A DNA stretch of 64,000 nucleotides from Maratus speciosus (lineage: Eukaryota > Arthropoda > Arachnida > Araneae > Salticidae): NCBI GenBank assembly GCA_963932465.1, contig OZ010791.1, positions 619,635,800-619,699,799 of the forward strand, given 5' to 3'. Under the pieces are notes generated by a model. That model was not told where the DNA came from, made no database searches, and saw only the letters and a program-made list of their open reading frames with translations. Numbering within the stretch: the first letter of the stretch is position 1; every line of letters begins with the position of its first letter. Shown piece by piece: positions 35,210 through 44,533 of this stretch. The position numbers and the translations under genes are program-made.

Positions 35210-35240
35210 GGGCCAGAAGAGTAGTATTACCTTCTGGCCC
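35210..35240 (+). promoter_or_regulatory. CRESS virus replication origin stem-loop, right copy
   Basis: The same perfect 10-bp stem and loop as at 33356-33386, in plus orientation, with TAGTATTAC at 35222-35230. Downstream are the GTCCC repeats and the rep leader (to about 35343), cut before the Rep start codon. This copy therefore marks the end of one full passage around the viral circle after the capsid gene. Confidence 0.93.
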
Positions 35241-35359
35241 CGTCCCCGTGTCCCAGGACGGAAGTAGATAAGCGGATATGACGTAGAATCGTGATAAGAG
35301 TTCAAAAACAAGCTCGCGGCAGATTCAAATTGTATTTTGATTGTATTGACTAAAATTAA

Positions 35360-35441
35360 GTCAGGAAACCAAAGAAAGATACAGTACATTCAACTGTGAT
35401 CGAGTTGTGCTGGCAAATTTACAGTGGTTTTTTTTACAGTG
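35360..35441 (-). repeat. Right terminal inverted repeat of the virus-bearing element
   Basis: The inverse of 32489-32594 with an internal deletion. It ends TTTTTTTTACAGTG, directly followed by TA and the resumed Tigger frame. Confidence 0.85.
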
Positions 35442-35443
35442 TA

Positions 35444-35600
35444 GATTGCTGGTGATCGGGAAAAGCAAATCCCCTCGTCCTTTTAAATGTACCAAAGTCT
35501 TCCCAGTAATTTACAATCCCTGCAAGCGTGCATGGATGGCTTCCAACATAATGAGGATTGGTTTAACAGTCTCTTTTTCCAGAGACACAGCACCACTCCG
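35444..35600 (+). pseudogene. Tigger-like transposase, middle piece
   Basis: The frame resumes exactly after the TA duplication with RLLVIGKSKSPRPFK, then VFPVIYNPCKRAWMASNIM, the conserved GKSKxPRxFK...WM block between the first and second catalytic acids of pogo transposases. A frame change follows near 35555 (DWFNSLFFQRHS in another frame). Similarity is lost by about 35600. Confidence 0.85.
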
Positions 35601-36337
35601 ATTGTATAGGTCTTTCACGTGATTCGAAGATTGTCTTACTGCTTGGTAATTAGTGTTGTAGTTGGGAAAAAATATTTGTGGGAACTCACCTTTTCATAGA
35701 GTAGATGTTGGCGTTGATGCTACCGGATTTTTGCTGAGCCAAAATCCAATTTAAAACATTTAGCCAAAAGCTAACTTTTATCAATTAACAATTATAATTA
35801 TTACAGCAGACTCCAAATTTTCCGAGTTAATATGGACCAAGCTCACCTTGGATAAGAAAAAAAACTCGTATAAACCGGATTAACACAAATCGCCACCAAC
35901 TTTAAGAAGATGAAATATAAATTTCCACTTAATTCATTCATTTTTATGGTATTAGTAACATTTCTTGATGTACATTTGATGTACATTTGATGTACATTTC
36001 GTTGCTTTTAAGAAAAAGGGGAATGGAAATAGTTTATTTGATAAAGCCCTTGATAGTTTTTTGTTGAATGTCAATTTTGCTGCAGTATTATGCTACTGTA
36101 TAGCTACCAATTTCTAAGATTTTTTCTTACCACTAAAACTTACCAGTAAATTTTGCCTAATTCAATCGCCGAAATCTAACAATTGTCAACGATTAAATAT
36201 GGAAAAAAATTGTATTAAATTTTAGAGGTAACGAAACCATACAAATTGGCAGCTATATAATTCTATTAGTGTCATGAAAATTGCAGGTGTAGCCTCTTCT
36301 TTCTGCCCAAAGTATTAAATAGTTTTTCAATCGAACC
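35601..36337. other. Non-coding between Tigger piece and hAT-type element
   Basis: Tigger similarity is not detectable here, so an additional unrecognised insertion or strong decay is likely. A GATGTACATTT motif is repeated three times near 35967-35999. CAGCAGACTCCAAATTTTCC (35803-35822) resembles a pogo-type MITE end without a clear partner. Confidence 0.4.
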
Positions 36338-36345
36338 TTTAGAAT

Positions 36346-37952
36346 CAGGGTTGGTTTTTTGACGTCAAAAAGTGGTTTTTGACATGACAAGCGTCAAAAA
36401 CTGGTTTAAACTGTCATAAACTGGTTTAAACCGTCGAAAACTGTCATAAACTGGTTTAAACCGTCGAAAACTGCCAAATATATGTAACACACTAAAACAT
36501 TTTAACAATAGGTAAACATTAAATAAGTCAATGATTTATGTGATCTTTTATTGAAATTTAATAATTTAAAAAATATTATTTGCAATAAAATATTTTTTTT
36601 TTGACTTTTCAAACAGAAGAAAATAATTTTGTACAATTAAATAATCCGAAGCAATTTTACCCTGCAGCATGCTACAGCACACCACGTGTTTCAGACATCT
36701 ATTTACACCCAAAAGATTTTTGAGTTTAGAGTGTATGAAGTGTTAGAAAACAGTTTGTCTCTTAATTGATGCTGAGCTAGTAGGACTTGATAGCAAAAGC
36801 ATTGCTAGATGAGCAAGTTATGAAGCAGACTCAAAAAGCTGTTGCATTTAATGATACCTTTCCACCAAGCAATGGAGTCCTCTCTATAGCACTGAAATAA
36901 GAAGACGGGAAAGGGGATTCTTTAGCTTCATACACAATCAGTATGGGTAAGGATCCATAAATTTTCTCTGAAGCTCAAGTGCGAGCTGAATCAACTGATA
37001 CAGCAGTCAACCCTTGCTCCTGATGGTTGGGATGCAAAGTATAAGCCAAACAATGGTATGGTTTCATGATTTGATCCCTTCTATTATGCACTTTTTCAAT
37101 ATGGGCTTAAAGGAATTTCCTTTTAGATGATTGGCCAATTTTGTTCAGTTTTAAAATCGAAAACATTTTTATATATTGAAAGAAAGCATGTTTTAAAAAG
37201 ATTTTGACTTTAAGCTTTTTTTTTTTTTTTTTTAATTTCTTCTCTTATTTTGTAAATGTTTAAAATTAATAATCCAATATCAATTTTGAATGGAATGATT
37301 ATTGCCTAGACTAGAATAACATCGATGCATATTACCTTGTTATATATACAAAAAAATCTGCACTTTTCTAAGTTTTTTTTTCCTATAAAAAAAGCTAGCT
37401 AATGCTTTAAGCTCTCAAAAGTAAGAGAAATTAAAATGATTTTAAGTAAGAAAAAAAATGTACAGCTCAGGTGAGCTTAATGTCTACTTTTTAGAAAAAC
37501 ACAATTTTACAAAAAAAATTAAAAAATTTTACCCTGTTAAAAAGTTGTACTTAACAATAATACTTTACTATGTACTAATTACTAATGTACAGTAAGAGTG
37601 AATTTAAAATATTACATGTAATGTTGTCATGTGTGACATTTAATTTGAATTTTTACAGATCAATTTAGTATTTGAGGTTTTTGACATGAAGGTTTAAACT
37701 ATGGTTTAAACCCGACATAAACTGACACATGTCAAAAACCTGCCAACCCTGTAATTATTACTAATACTAATTACAGTAATAGGGAATTTTAAATATTACA
37801 TCTAATGTGTGACATTTAATGTGAAATTTTACAGATCACTGTAGTATTTGAGGTTTTTGACGAGGTTTTTGACAAGGGGTTTTTGACATGACGGTTTAAA
37901 CCACAGTTTAAACCGTCAAAAACTGACACGTGTCAAAAACCTGCTAACCCTG
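36346..37952. mobile_element. hAT-type non-autonomous element with duplicated right end
   Basis: The left end CAGGGTTGGTTTTTTGACGT and the right end GTCAAAAACCTGCTAACCCTG (last 20 bases from 37933) are inverted repeats. A perfect 8-bp duplication TTTAGAAT flanks the element (36338-36345, 37953-37960). Near the left end, GGTTTAAACCGTC/AAAACTG motifs repeat several times. A second, internal right terminus (GACACATGTCAAAAACCTGC then CAACCCTG) ends at about 37751, so the last ~200 bp exist twice in tandem (about 37560-37751 and 37755-37952). Possible remnants of coding sequence around 36660-37070 are too decayed to assign. Confidence 0.8.
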
Positions 37953-37967
37953 TTTAGAATGGATCAT

Positions 37968-38101
37968 TTTCTTCTGATGGACTTCTGATGGGCTTCTATT
38001 ATTATGAAACAGCCATTATAAATGAAGTGTTAGGTGAAGATGAAAGAGCAGTCGTAAAAAGTTAGAACTCTGATTTTCTGGTCAGAATGGGGAGGAAAAT
38101 G

Positions 38102-38148
<47 letters not shown>

Positions 38149-38195
38149 CAATTTTTATTCCATTGACCCGAAAATCAGAGTTCTAACTTTTTACG
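37968..38195. mobile_element. Foldback element, left part with T52 tract
   Basis: The left arm (TTCTTCTGATGGACT ... GGTGAAGATGAAAG ... GTAAAAAGTTAGAACTCTGA) is followed by 52 consecutive T (38105-38156) and the inverse GAAAATCAGAGTTCTAACTT. The rest of the right arm lies beyond the BEL element at 44534-44630 (CTTTCATCTTCACCTAACAC, TATTATTATGAAAC inverse). The foldback was thus split by the BEL insertion. Its outer limits are uncertain because arm similarity fades. Confidence 0.75.
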
Positions 38196-38630
38196 TGTTA
38201 CGGGATCGGCATTATTTATTTTTGTTCAAAATCACGCGATCAGAGATGAAAAATGTAAAGAAAAAACAATTGACTTGAAATGACATTTATTATTTTGTTT
38301 TTGCGCGTTCACATGTTATTGTCGCTGGTTAAAAAAGAAAAAGGGACAAGTTTTGATGTATTCTGTGGCAACTTCTTATATTTTTGTAGATTCAAGTAAG
38401 AAAGAAAATAAATGCTGGTAGCTTGTTTTTTATGAGTTATTATTACTAAGTTTTGAAGTTATCTCACCGTAGGAGTTGTTCCATAAATAGTACAACTATA
38501 CGAGCACAAAGGTGCTAATGTGAGTATGGTTTAAGTTTAAAATATAAAGTTTATTAAAAGTCTTTCATTCGTAGAATTTAAAAGTAAACAAAAATCTGCT
38601 TTGCGTGGTACGTTTTGTGGATTTTTTACA
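38196..38630 (+). repeat. BEL element 5-prime LTR
   Basis: Starts TGTTACGGGATCGGC and ends GGATTTTTTACA. An AATAAA at 38407-38412 is the likely polyadenylation signal. It would contain the promoter for the genomic RNA; no clear TATA box is seen. Confidence 0.95.
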
Positions 38631-38634
38631 TTAG

Positions 38635-38652
38635 TGGCGTCCGCGACAGGAC
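38635..38652 (+). promoter_or_regulatory. BEL primer-binding site
   Basis: TGGCGTCCGCGACAGGAC starts four bases after the LTR. TGG pairs with the CCA end of a tRNA, and the sequence resembles BEL-type binding sites. The tRNA identity was not determined. Confidence 0.7.
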
Positions 38653-38731
38653 CTGAGTTTAAACAAGGTTATCTATCACACGTAGTTTAAAAGGTGTTAA
38701 TAAAAAAAATTAAATGAAATAAAGATTTTCC

Positions 38732-41700
38732 ATGATGTTTAAGTTGGTTAAAGGTTTTAAAAAGGAAGATTTGATCTTCGTAGCCGAGCAATTAGGTGAA
38801 ATAGCAGCACCAACGGCTTCACTTCTGGCACTTAAAGATTTAATTTTGAATTGTAAGGCATATAAAGATGATCCTGAATTTGTACAGAGCGTTTTAGAAA
38901 ATGCCGTTTCAGAAAGAAAGGAAAAGGAAAAATTAGAGAGACAGTCAAAGGAAAAAGATGAAGCATTGAATATGGAATTACAAGCAAAGATTGAAGGCGA
39001 AAAGTTAAAATTGGCGCACGAGTTAGAATTGGCGAAACTTCAGTCAGCAGTAAACAGCCAAGGTGGAGCTCTTAATCCAATTAACGATAGTTATGCAATG
39101 AGAAGAAAGTTTACGCTGCCCAAATTAGAATTCAGAAAGTTTGGCGGTGAAATAATAGACTGGTTACCGTTTTGGTGTCAATTTAGACAAATTGATGAAG
39201 ATACAGAAATAGCACCAGAAGATAAATTTCAGTACTTGGTGCAAGCAACAGTTGCCGGCTCCCGAGCAAGAGAAGTGGTAGAGAGTTTCCCGCCAAGTGG
39301 CACTAATTACGCCAAGGCAATTGAGAGTTTAAAAATCCGTTTTGGTAGAGAAGATATATTGGTAGAAGTCTACGTGAGAGAACTACTCAAATTAATAATA
39401 TCAGTACAAACGAAGGGAAAATTCTCGTTGACATCGTTATATGATAAATTGGAATTATATTTACGAGCCTTAGATACATTAGGTGTCACAACTGACAAAT
39501 GTGCATCAATTTTATATCCATTAGTTGAGTCCTGTTTTCCAGCAGAATTTCTAAAAGCGTGGAATCGCACGAACATATCGTCTGAGAAAACTGAGGGAGA
39601 GGACAGATTAAATAGTCTGATGCAGTTTTTGCGAACTGAAGTAGAAGATGAAGAAAGGGTGTCACTCGCCGTAGCTGGTTTTGGATTAGCTAAAAGTGAA
39701 GACCGTAAATATGTCACAAAAAGGAATCACCATAATTTTGAACATAAAACCGGTAAAACTTTGACAGCGGCAGGTCTGTTGACTACCTCTTCCGTAACAG
39801 AGAAAAAAGGAGTCTGCATTTTTTGCCAGGGAAGACATGCAAGTTCGGAATGCTTTTCTGCGAGAAAATTAAACTTAGCGGAAATACAAAAAATCGCCAA
39901 GGAGAAAAGATGCTGCTTCATATGTTTAGTACCAGAACATACCGCTAAAAGATGCCGAGCGATGGTGAAATGTATTATTTGTAATAAGCGGCATGTGCCA
40001 TTAGTATGCGATCAACGTAAGTCATCCGGTAAAGATACTCAAGAGGGAGCTGAGGAGAAGTCTAAAAGAGATGAAGTGAATATGACAAATATTAGTAAGA
40101 AGAGCGCCAAAGTGTTCTTGCAGACCTTGAAGGTGAAGCTAGTTTCTGAAAGTAAACAGAAGATTGTTCGTTTATTGTTAGATTCAGCATCACAGAAATC
40201 GTATATATTAAAAAGTGTGGCGGAAGAAATGAATTACAAGCCTATTCGGCAAGAAAAGATAATACATTCTCTGTTTGGCGACATTACTACTCAAGAATGC
40301 CAACACAACTGTTACAAAATAAGAGTTAGAGATTTGAGCGAAGAATTCAGGTGTAATTTCGAAGTACGAGATCAAGTTAGCATATGCGGAGATATTCAAC
40401 CCGTTACACAGGGGCCATGGTTACAAGAATTAAAGGAAAGTGGCATCATGTTAAGTGATGTGAGTCAATGTTGTGGTAGTATAGAAATTTTAATTGGAGC
40501 TGATGTTATGGGGAAAATGTTAACTGGTAAAAGAAAAATATTGTCTTCTGGTTTAGTTGCAGTGGAAACATATCTTGGATGGACGTTAATGGGAAAAGCA
40601 CCATGTGAAAAGCCATATTCATCCGAAAACTTGGCGATGACAGTAACATCAATGTTTGTAAAAGAAGCGGATATCTCAAACCTATGGAGACTTGACTTAA
40701 TCGGAATTACAGATCCCATAGAGAAGAAGTCAAGAGAAGAGATAGATCGCCAAACTAAGGAGCATTTCTTCGAAACAGTAAAAATAAACGATGAAAATCG
40801 GTATGAGATTTGTCTTCCTTGGGCTGATGACATAACAACACTGCCAAAAAACTTTAAGTTGGCGATGAAACGTTTGGAAGGCATCACCTCAAAGTTAATC
40901 GCCAAGAACATGTTTCAACAATACGAGAATGTTTTTAATGATTGGATTAACGAAGGTATTATAGAGGAAGTTCCTTCTTACGAAACGAAATCTTATGGCA
41001 ATTACTTGCCGCATCATCCAGTCATAAAAGAGAGTAGTACTACAACCCCGATCCGTCTTGTATTTGATGCGTCAGCAAGATTAGCAAATTATCCATCTCT
41101 GAATCAATGCCTACAATGTGGACCCAACTTGATCGAGCTCATTCCAGATGTTCTTCTACGCTTTCGAGAAAGAAAACTTGGTGTAATTGCAGATATTAGG
41201 AAAGCTTTTTTACAGATCACCATTTGTGAGAAAGATAGAAATTTCCTACGTTTTTTGTGGTGGAAGGACTTAAAGGAAAAGAAATTAATGACATTCAGGC
41301 ATACCCGAGTAGTATTCGGTGTGAAATGCAGTCCATTTCTTCTTTCATCTGTCATTGAATATCACATCCGAAGGGCTCCAGATTTCTCTGAAAGTTTTAA
41401 AGATAGATTGTTGCACAGTTTTTATGTGGATAATGTCGTAACCAGTGTAAATAGCGAAGAAGAATTGAAACATTTCATCGAAGATGCGAGGATGCTCATG
41501 GCGAAAGGCAGTTTTGATCTAAGACAGTGGGAGTACACAGGTGATCGCCAAGAAACGCCAAACACGAATGAAACTAACGTCTTAGGACTTGTTTGGAATA
41601 AGGAATCCGACATGTTGAAAATCAACCTAAGTTGGCTACAAGATTTTGACACAGAAAAGATCACCAAACGCAGTATGTTGTCAGCTGTGCATAAAATATT

Positions 41701-42661
41701 TGATCCCTTTGGTTTTACGTCGCCAGTCATGATTTGTCCGAAAATAATGTTGCAAAAAGCCTGGAAATTAGGTTTTAAATGGGATGAAGAGATAACTGGT
41801 GAGTTACGTAAAGAATTTTTACTATGGTTTCAAGAGCTAACAGTTTTGAAGGATATAGAGATCCCAAGATACATGAAAATGACTCCAGAAAACATAGAAG
41901 CGTGTGCACTTCACACATTTGTAGATGGAAGTAAAGATGCTTACGCAACAGTTATATTCCTTAGAATAGAAATTGGAAACCAAGTCGAGTTAGTTTTTAT
42001 AGCAGCCAAATCGAGAGTTGCACCTTTGAAGAACGTCACAATACCAAGAATGGAATTATTGGCGGCAACTATGGGAACTCGTTTGGCGCAAACTATCGTA
42101 GATGCCCTCGGTTGGGAAAAGATGAAGAGATATTATTGGAGTGATTCATCTACAGTACTAGCTTGGATATCCAGAGATGTCAATTGGTCAGTATTTGTGC
42201 GAAATCGAGTTCTAGAGATCAGAAGATTAAGCAGTCCTTCATCATGGATCTATGTGCCAAGTGATAAAAATCCTGCAGATTTGCCAACTCGTGGATGTAA
42301 AGCGAAACAGCTAGCTGCCAGGAGATGGTGGGAGGGTCCAGCTTGGTTGAGAGATTCAGCAGAGTTTGAAAAATATACGAACTCTAGTGATCAAGACTAT
42401 GACGAAGATGAAATTCGGAAGGAACGAATAAAGTCAGTTTCCATGATAACGAATTCTGATGTTAAACAAGATGGTTGGTATTACAGATATTTCTCGAGTT
42501 ATGTAAAAATCATACGGATGGTCGCATGGATATTACGTTTTAGGCATAACTGCAGAAGTACCGAAGTGAAAAGAGGAGGAGACCTGACGTCATCTGAATT
42601 TAAAGAAGCTGAATTAAAGACTACGTATGATTCAGAAAGAAGCGTTTTTTCCCGAGAATGA
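38732..42661 (+). CDS. BEL/Pao Gag-Pol: gag, protease, RT, RNase H
   Basis: A 1309-codon ORF. Residues ~1-120 are a Lys/Glu-rich helical region (likely coiled coil). About 120-290 is the gag core of the DUF1759 type (WLPFWCQFRQI, YLVQATVAGSRA). Cysteine knuckles follow near 361 (CIFCQGRHASSEC), 395 (CFICLVPEHTAKRC) and 413 (CIICNKRHVPLVC). The aspartic protease motif is LLLDSASQKS near 482, with Ala where Gly is common. Reverse transcriptase begins near 773 (IRLVFDASARLANYPSLNQC) and has FYVDNVVTS near 896; YVDN replaces YVDD, a variant I believe recurs in BEL elements. RNase H follows (FVDGSKDA near 1063, IPRMELLAA, WSDSSTVLAW). The start is the first ATG after the primer site. The frame ends in a short 35-nt overlap with the integrase ORF. 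Confidence 0.95.
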   Translation: MMFKLVKGFKKEDLIFVAEQLGEIAAPTASLLALKDLILNCKAYKDDPEFVQSVLENAVSERKEKEKLERQSKEKDEALNMELQAKIEGEKLKLAHELELAKLQSAVNSQGGALNPINDSYAMRRKFTLPKLEFRKFGGEIIDWLPFWCQFRQIDEDTEIAPEDKFQYLVQATVAGSRAREVVESFPPSGTNYAKAIESLKIRFGREDILVEVYVRELLKLIISVQTKGKFSLTSLYDKLELYLRALDTLGVTTDKCASILYPLVESCFPAEFLKAWNRTNISSEKTEGEDRLNSLMQFLRTEVEDEERVSLAVAGFGLAKSEDRKYVTKRNHHNFEHKTGKTLTAAGLLTTSSVTEKKGVCIFCQGRHASSECFSARKLNLAEIQKIAKEKRCCFICLVPEHTAKRCRAMVKCIICNKRHVPLVCDQRKSSGKDTQEGAEEKSKRDEVNMTNISKKSAKVFLQTLKVKLVSESKQKIVRLLLDSASQKSYILKSVAEEMNYKPIRQEKIIHSLFGDITTQECQHNCYKIRVRDLSEEFRCNFEVRDQVSICGDIQPVTQGPWLQELKESGIMLSDVSQCCGSIEILIGADVMGKMLTGKRKILSSGLVAVETYLGWTLMGKAPCEKPYSSENLAMTVTSMFVKEADISNLWRLDLIGITDPIEKKSREEIDRQTKEHFFETVKINDENRYEICLPWADDITTLPKNFKLAMKRLEGITSKLIAKNMFQQYENVFNDWINEGIIEEVPSYETKSYGNYLPHHPVIKESSTTTPIRLVFDASARLANYPSLNQCLQCGPNLIELIPDVLLRFRERKLGVIADIRKAFLQITICEKDRNFLRFLWWKDLKEKKLMTFRHTRVVFGVKCSPFLLSSVIEYHIRRAPDFSESFKDRLLHSFYVDNVVTSVNSEEELKHFIEDARMLMAKGSFDLRQWEYTGDRQETPNTNETNVLGLVWNKESDMLKINLSWLQDFDTEKITKRSMLSAVHKIFDPFGFTSPVMICPKIMLQKAWKLGFKWDEEITGELRKEFLLWFQELTVLKDIEIPRYMKMTPENIEACALHTFVDGSKDAYATVIFLRIEIGNQVELVFIAAKSRVAPLKNVTIPRMELLAATMGTRLAQTIVDALGWEKMKRYYWSDSSTVLAWISRDVNWSVFVRNRVLEIRRLSSPSSWIYVPSDKNPADLPTRGCKAKQLAARRWWEGPAWLRDSAEFEKYTNSSDQDYDEDEIRKERIKSVSMITNSDVKQDGWYYRYFSSYVKIIRMVAWILRFRHNCRSTEVKRGGDLTSSEFKEAELKTTYDSERSVFSRE

Positions 42662-43844
42662 TAACAGATTGAGAACTTTACAAACATGGAAAGATGAACA
42701 AGATATAATTCGACTGGAGACTAAAATAACGTACAGGAAAGACAATGAAGATTTTCTGAAACCTATAGTCCTGCCAGCAAAACATGAAGTTGTAAAACGA
42801 CTCATATATCATGTACATGTAAAACATTGTCACGCTGGATTACAGATTCTACTTAATTTATTGAGAGAAAAATACTGGATACTTAATGGTCGTAGAAATG
42901 TAAAACAAGTGTTAGCACAGTGTGTTGTCTGCAAACGCTTCAGTGGGAAGAGTTTATGGAGAGACAGTGCGCCTCTACCGGAAAATAGAATAAAGGATGC
43001 TAACGTATTTCAGATCACAGGTGTAGACATGGCGGGTCCGTTATACTTGAAGAAAATTGAGAAATCTTGGATATTGATATTTTCCTGCGCAATATACAGA
43101 GCAGTGCATTTAGAGCTAGTGACCGCTGCTTCGACTGAGGCATTTTTGATGGGACTCAGACGATTCGCAGCACGGAGAGGAAGGTGCGCTGTCATTTATT
43201 CTGACAACGGCACAAACTTCACTGGATCAGCTAATTTATTGAAAAGCCTAGATTGGTCACGAATACAAAAATACAGTTCTGTTAATGCTATTGATTGGAA
43301 ATTTAATCCACCAACCGCAGCGTGGTGGGGTGGCTTTTGGGAAAGGCTTATCAGAATAATGAAAGATCTTCTCAAAAGAGTATTAGGTCATGCTTACCTC
43401 ACTTATGAAGAAATGAACACAATTTTGACAGATGTGGAAAGTGTAATAAATGCAAGACCGCTAACATACCTTTCGGAAGACGCAACTGTGAAACCTATCT
43501 CCCCATCTATGTTTCTGCAGAGTATAGAAGAATGCAATCTTTCAGACCTGGATGTTGTGGAACAAAAATCATTAAGCAAGAGATTGAAGTATCGGCAGTC
43601 ATTACAAAAAGAATTGAAGGATCGCTTCAGGTCCGAATATTTAGGTGCATTAATTGAAAGAGCAAGGAACAAACACCAAGAGCAAATTATAGCTGTAGGT
43701 GATGTTGTATTGATCGGATCTGATAATAAAAAGAGAACTGATTGGCCTTTAGGTCGAATTACAGAACTTATACCTGGTAGAGACAAGAAAGTTCGACTCG
43801 TAAGAGTTCAAACATCACAACATGAGCTTTTACGACCTATATAA
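42627..43844 (+). CDS. BEL/Pao integrase and C-terminal domain
   Basis: A 405-codon ORF in the +1 frame relative to the preceding ORF. It holds a zinc-binding H2C2 module (HVHVKHCHAG ... CVVCKRFSG) and the integrase core with the three catalytic acids in GVDMAGPLYL (near residue 132), YSDNGTNF (near 191) and WWGGFWERLIRIMKD (near 233). The C-terminal DUF5641-like domain contains VGDVVLIGSDNKKRTDWPLG. It completes a normal BEL polyprotein order. The ATG at 42627 is probably not a real start; expression would need a frame change near a run of six T at 42645-42650, or the split is a single-base mutation. Confidence 0.93.
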   Translation: MIQKEAFFPENDNRLRTLQTWKDEQDIIRLETKITYRKDNEDFLKPIVLPAKHEVVKRLIYHVHVKHCHAGLQILLNLLREKYWILNGRRNVKQVLAQCVVCKRFSGKSLWRDSAPLPENRIKDANVFQITGVDMAGPLYLKKIEKSWILIFSCAIYRAVHLELVTAASTEAFLMGLRRFAARRGRCAVIYSDNGTNFTGSANLLKSLDWSRIQKYSSVNAIDWKFNPPTAAWWGGFWERLIRIMKDLLKRVLGHAYLTYEEMNTILTDVESVINARPLTYLSEDATVKPISPSMFLQSIEECNLSDLDVVEQKSLSKRLKYRQSLQKELKDRFRSEYLGALIERARNKHQEQIIAVGDVVLIGSDNKKRTDWPLGRITELIPGRDKKVRLVRVQTSQHELLRPI

Positions 43845-44081
43845 AGAATATATCCACTAGAGATAGCTTCGTCTACTGACTGTCCGAAACCAAAGATTTC
43901 TCACAATCCAGTGAAAATACTTAACAAAGCTACAATTTTGGATGTATCCTCAAGCAAGGAATCTCCTAGACACAGCAGGGCTGGAAGGATACTGAAAATT
44001 CCTGAAAGACTGAATTTATAGCAAGTGACTTTGTCAATTTCTCTACGTTTAAAATTAGTTCTGATTATACAAGGTAATCAG

Positions 44082-44093
44082 AAGGTGGGAGGA
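44082..44093 (+). promoter_or_regulatory. BEL polypurine tract
   Basis: AAGGTGGGAGGA directly precedes the 3-prime LTR, the expected site for plus-strand DNA priming. The 240 bases between the pol stop and this tract are non-coding. Confidence 0.75.
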
Positions 44094-44528
44094 TGTTACG
44101 GGATCGGCATTATTTATTTTTGTTCAAAATCACGCGATCAGAGATGAAAAATGTAAAGAAAAAACAATTGACTTGAAATGACATTTATTATTTTGTTTTT
44201 GCGCGTTCACATGTTATTGTCGCTGGTTAAAAAAGAAAAAGGGACAAGTTTTGATGTATTCTGTGGCAACTTCTTATATTTTTGTAGATTCAAGTAAGAA
44301 AGAAAATAAATGCTGGTAGCTTGTTTTTTATGAGTTATTATTACTAAGTTTTGAAGTTATCTCACCGTAGGAGTTGTTCGATAAATAGTACAACTATACG
44401 AGCACAAAGGTGCTAATGTGAGTATGGTTTAAGTTTAAAATATAAAGTTTATTAAAAGTCTTTCATTCGTAGAATTTAAAAGTAAACAAAAATCTGCTTT
44501 GCGTGGTACGTTTTGTGGATTTTTTACA
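44094..44528 (+). repeat. BEL element 3-prime LTR
   Basis: 435 bp, identical to 38196-38630 except G instead of C at 44380. The same AATAAA is at 44305-44310. It is followed by the TTACG target duplication. Confidence 0.96.
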
Positions 44529-44533
44529 TTACG

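Larger units (their letters stand above)
32489..35441. mobile_element. TA-flanked TIR element carrying CRESS-DNA virus sequence
   Basis: A 2953-bp insertion in the Tigger gene. Both flanks carry TA (32487-32488, 35442-35443), and removing the insert rejoins the transposase frame (THKC then RLLVIGKSKS), so the boundaries are exact. Terminal inverted repeats begin CACTGTAAAAAAAA. They share TCGATCACAGTTGAATGTAC and TATCTTTCTTTGGTTTCCTG, and span 106 bp on the left and 82 bp on the right. Between them lie a 122-bp nested palindrome and about 2.56 kb of circovirus-like sequence in two opposed segments. No transposase is encoded. TA duplication and TIRs point to a Tc1/mariner-class non-autonomous element. 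That the virus entered the element before its transposition is an inference; insertion into an already resident element is also possible. Confidence 0.88.
38196..44528 (+). mobile_element. Full-length BEL/Pao LTR retrotransposon, recent
   Basis: 6333 bp with 435-bp LTRs, TG...CA ends, primer-binding site, gag-pol and polypurine tract, flanked by a perfect 5-bp duplication TTACG (38191-38195, 44529-44533). The LTRs differ at one base by direct comparison (C at 38482, G at 44380), so the insertion is recent. Coding capacity is complete but split into two overlapping frames near 42645. The element lies inside a foldback element that lies in or beside the decayed Tigger gene. Confidence 0.97.

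Noticed and set aside
35280..35345. Second copy of the Rep N terminus at the right end
   Set aside because: The sequence there is only the leader; it is cut before the Rep start codon.
32489..35441. Idea that Rep is the native transposase of a Helitron-like element
   Set aside because: Circovirus-type motifs, the TAGTATTAC origin and a basic capsid-like ORF are viral features, and the TA duplication is not Helitron-like.
39370..39717. Minus-strand ORFs across the BEL gag-pol region
   Set aside because: Antisense shadows of the long plus-strand ORF.
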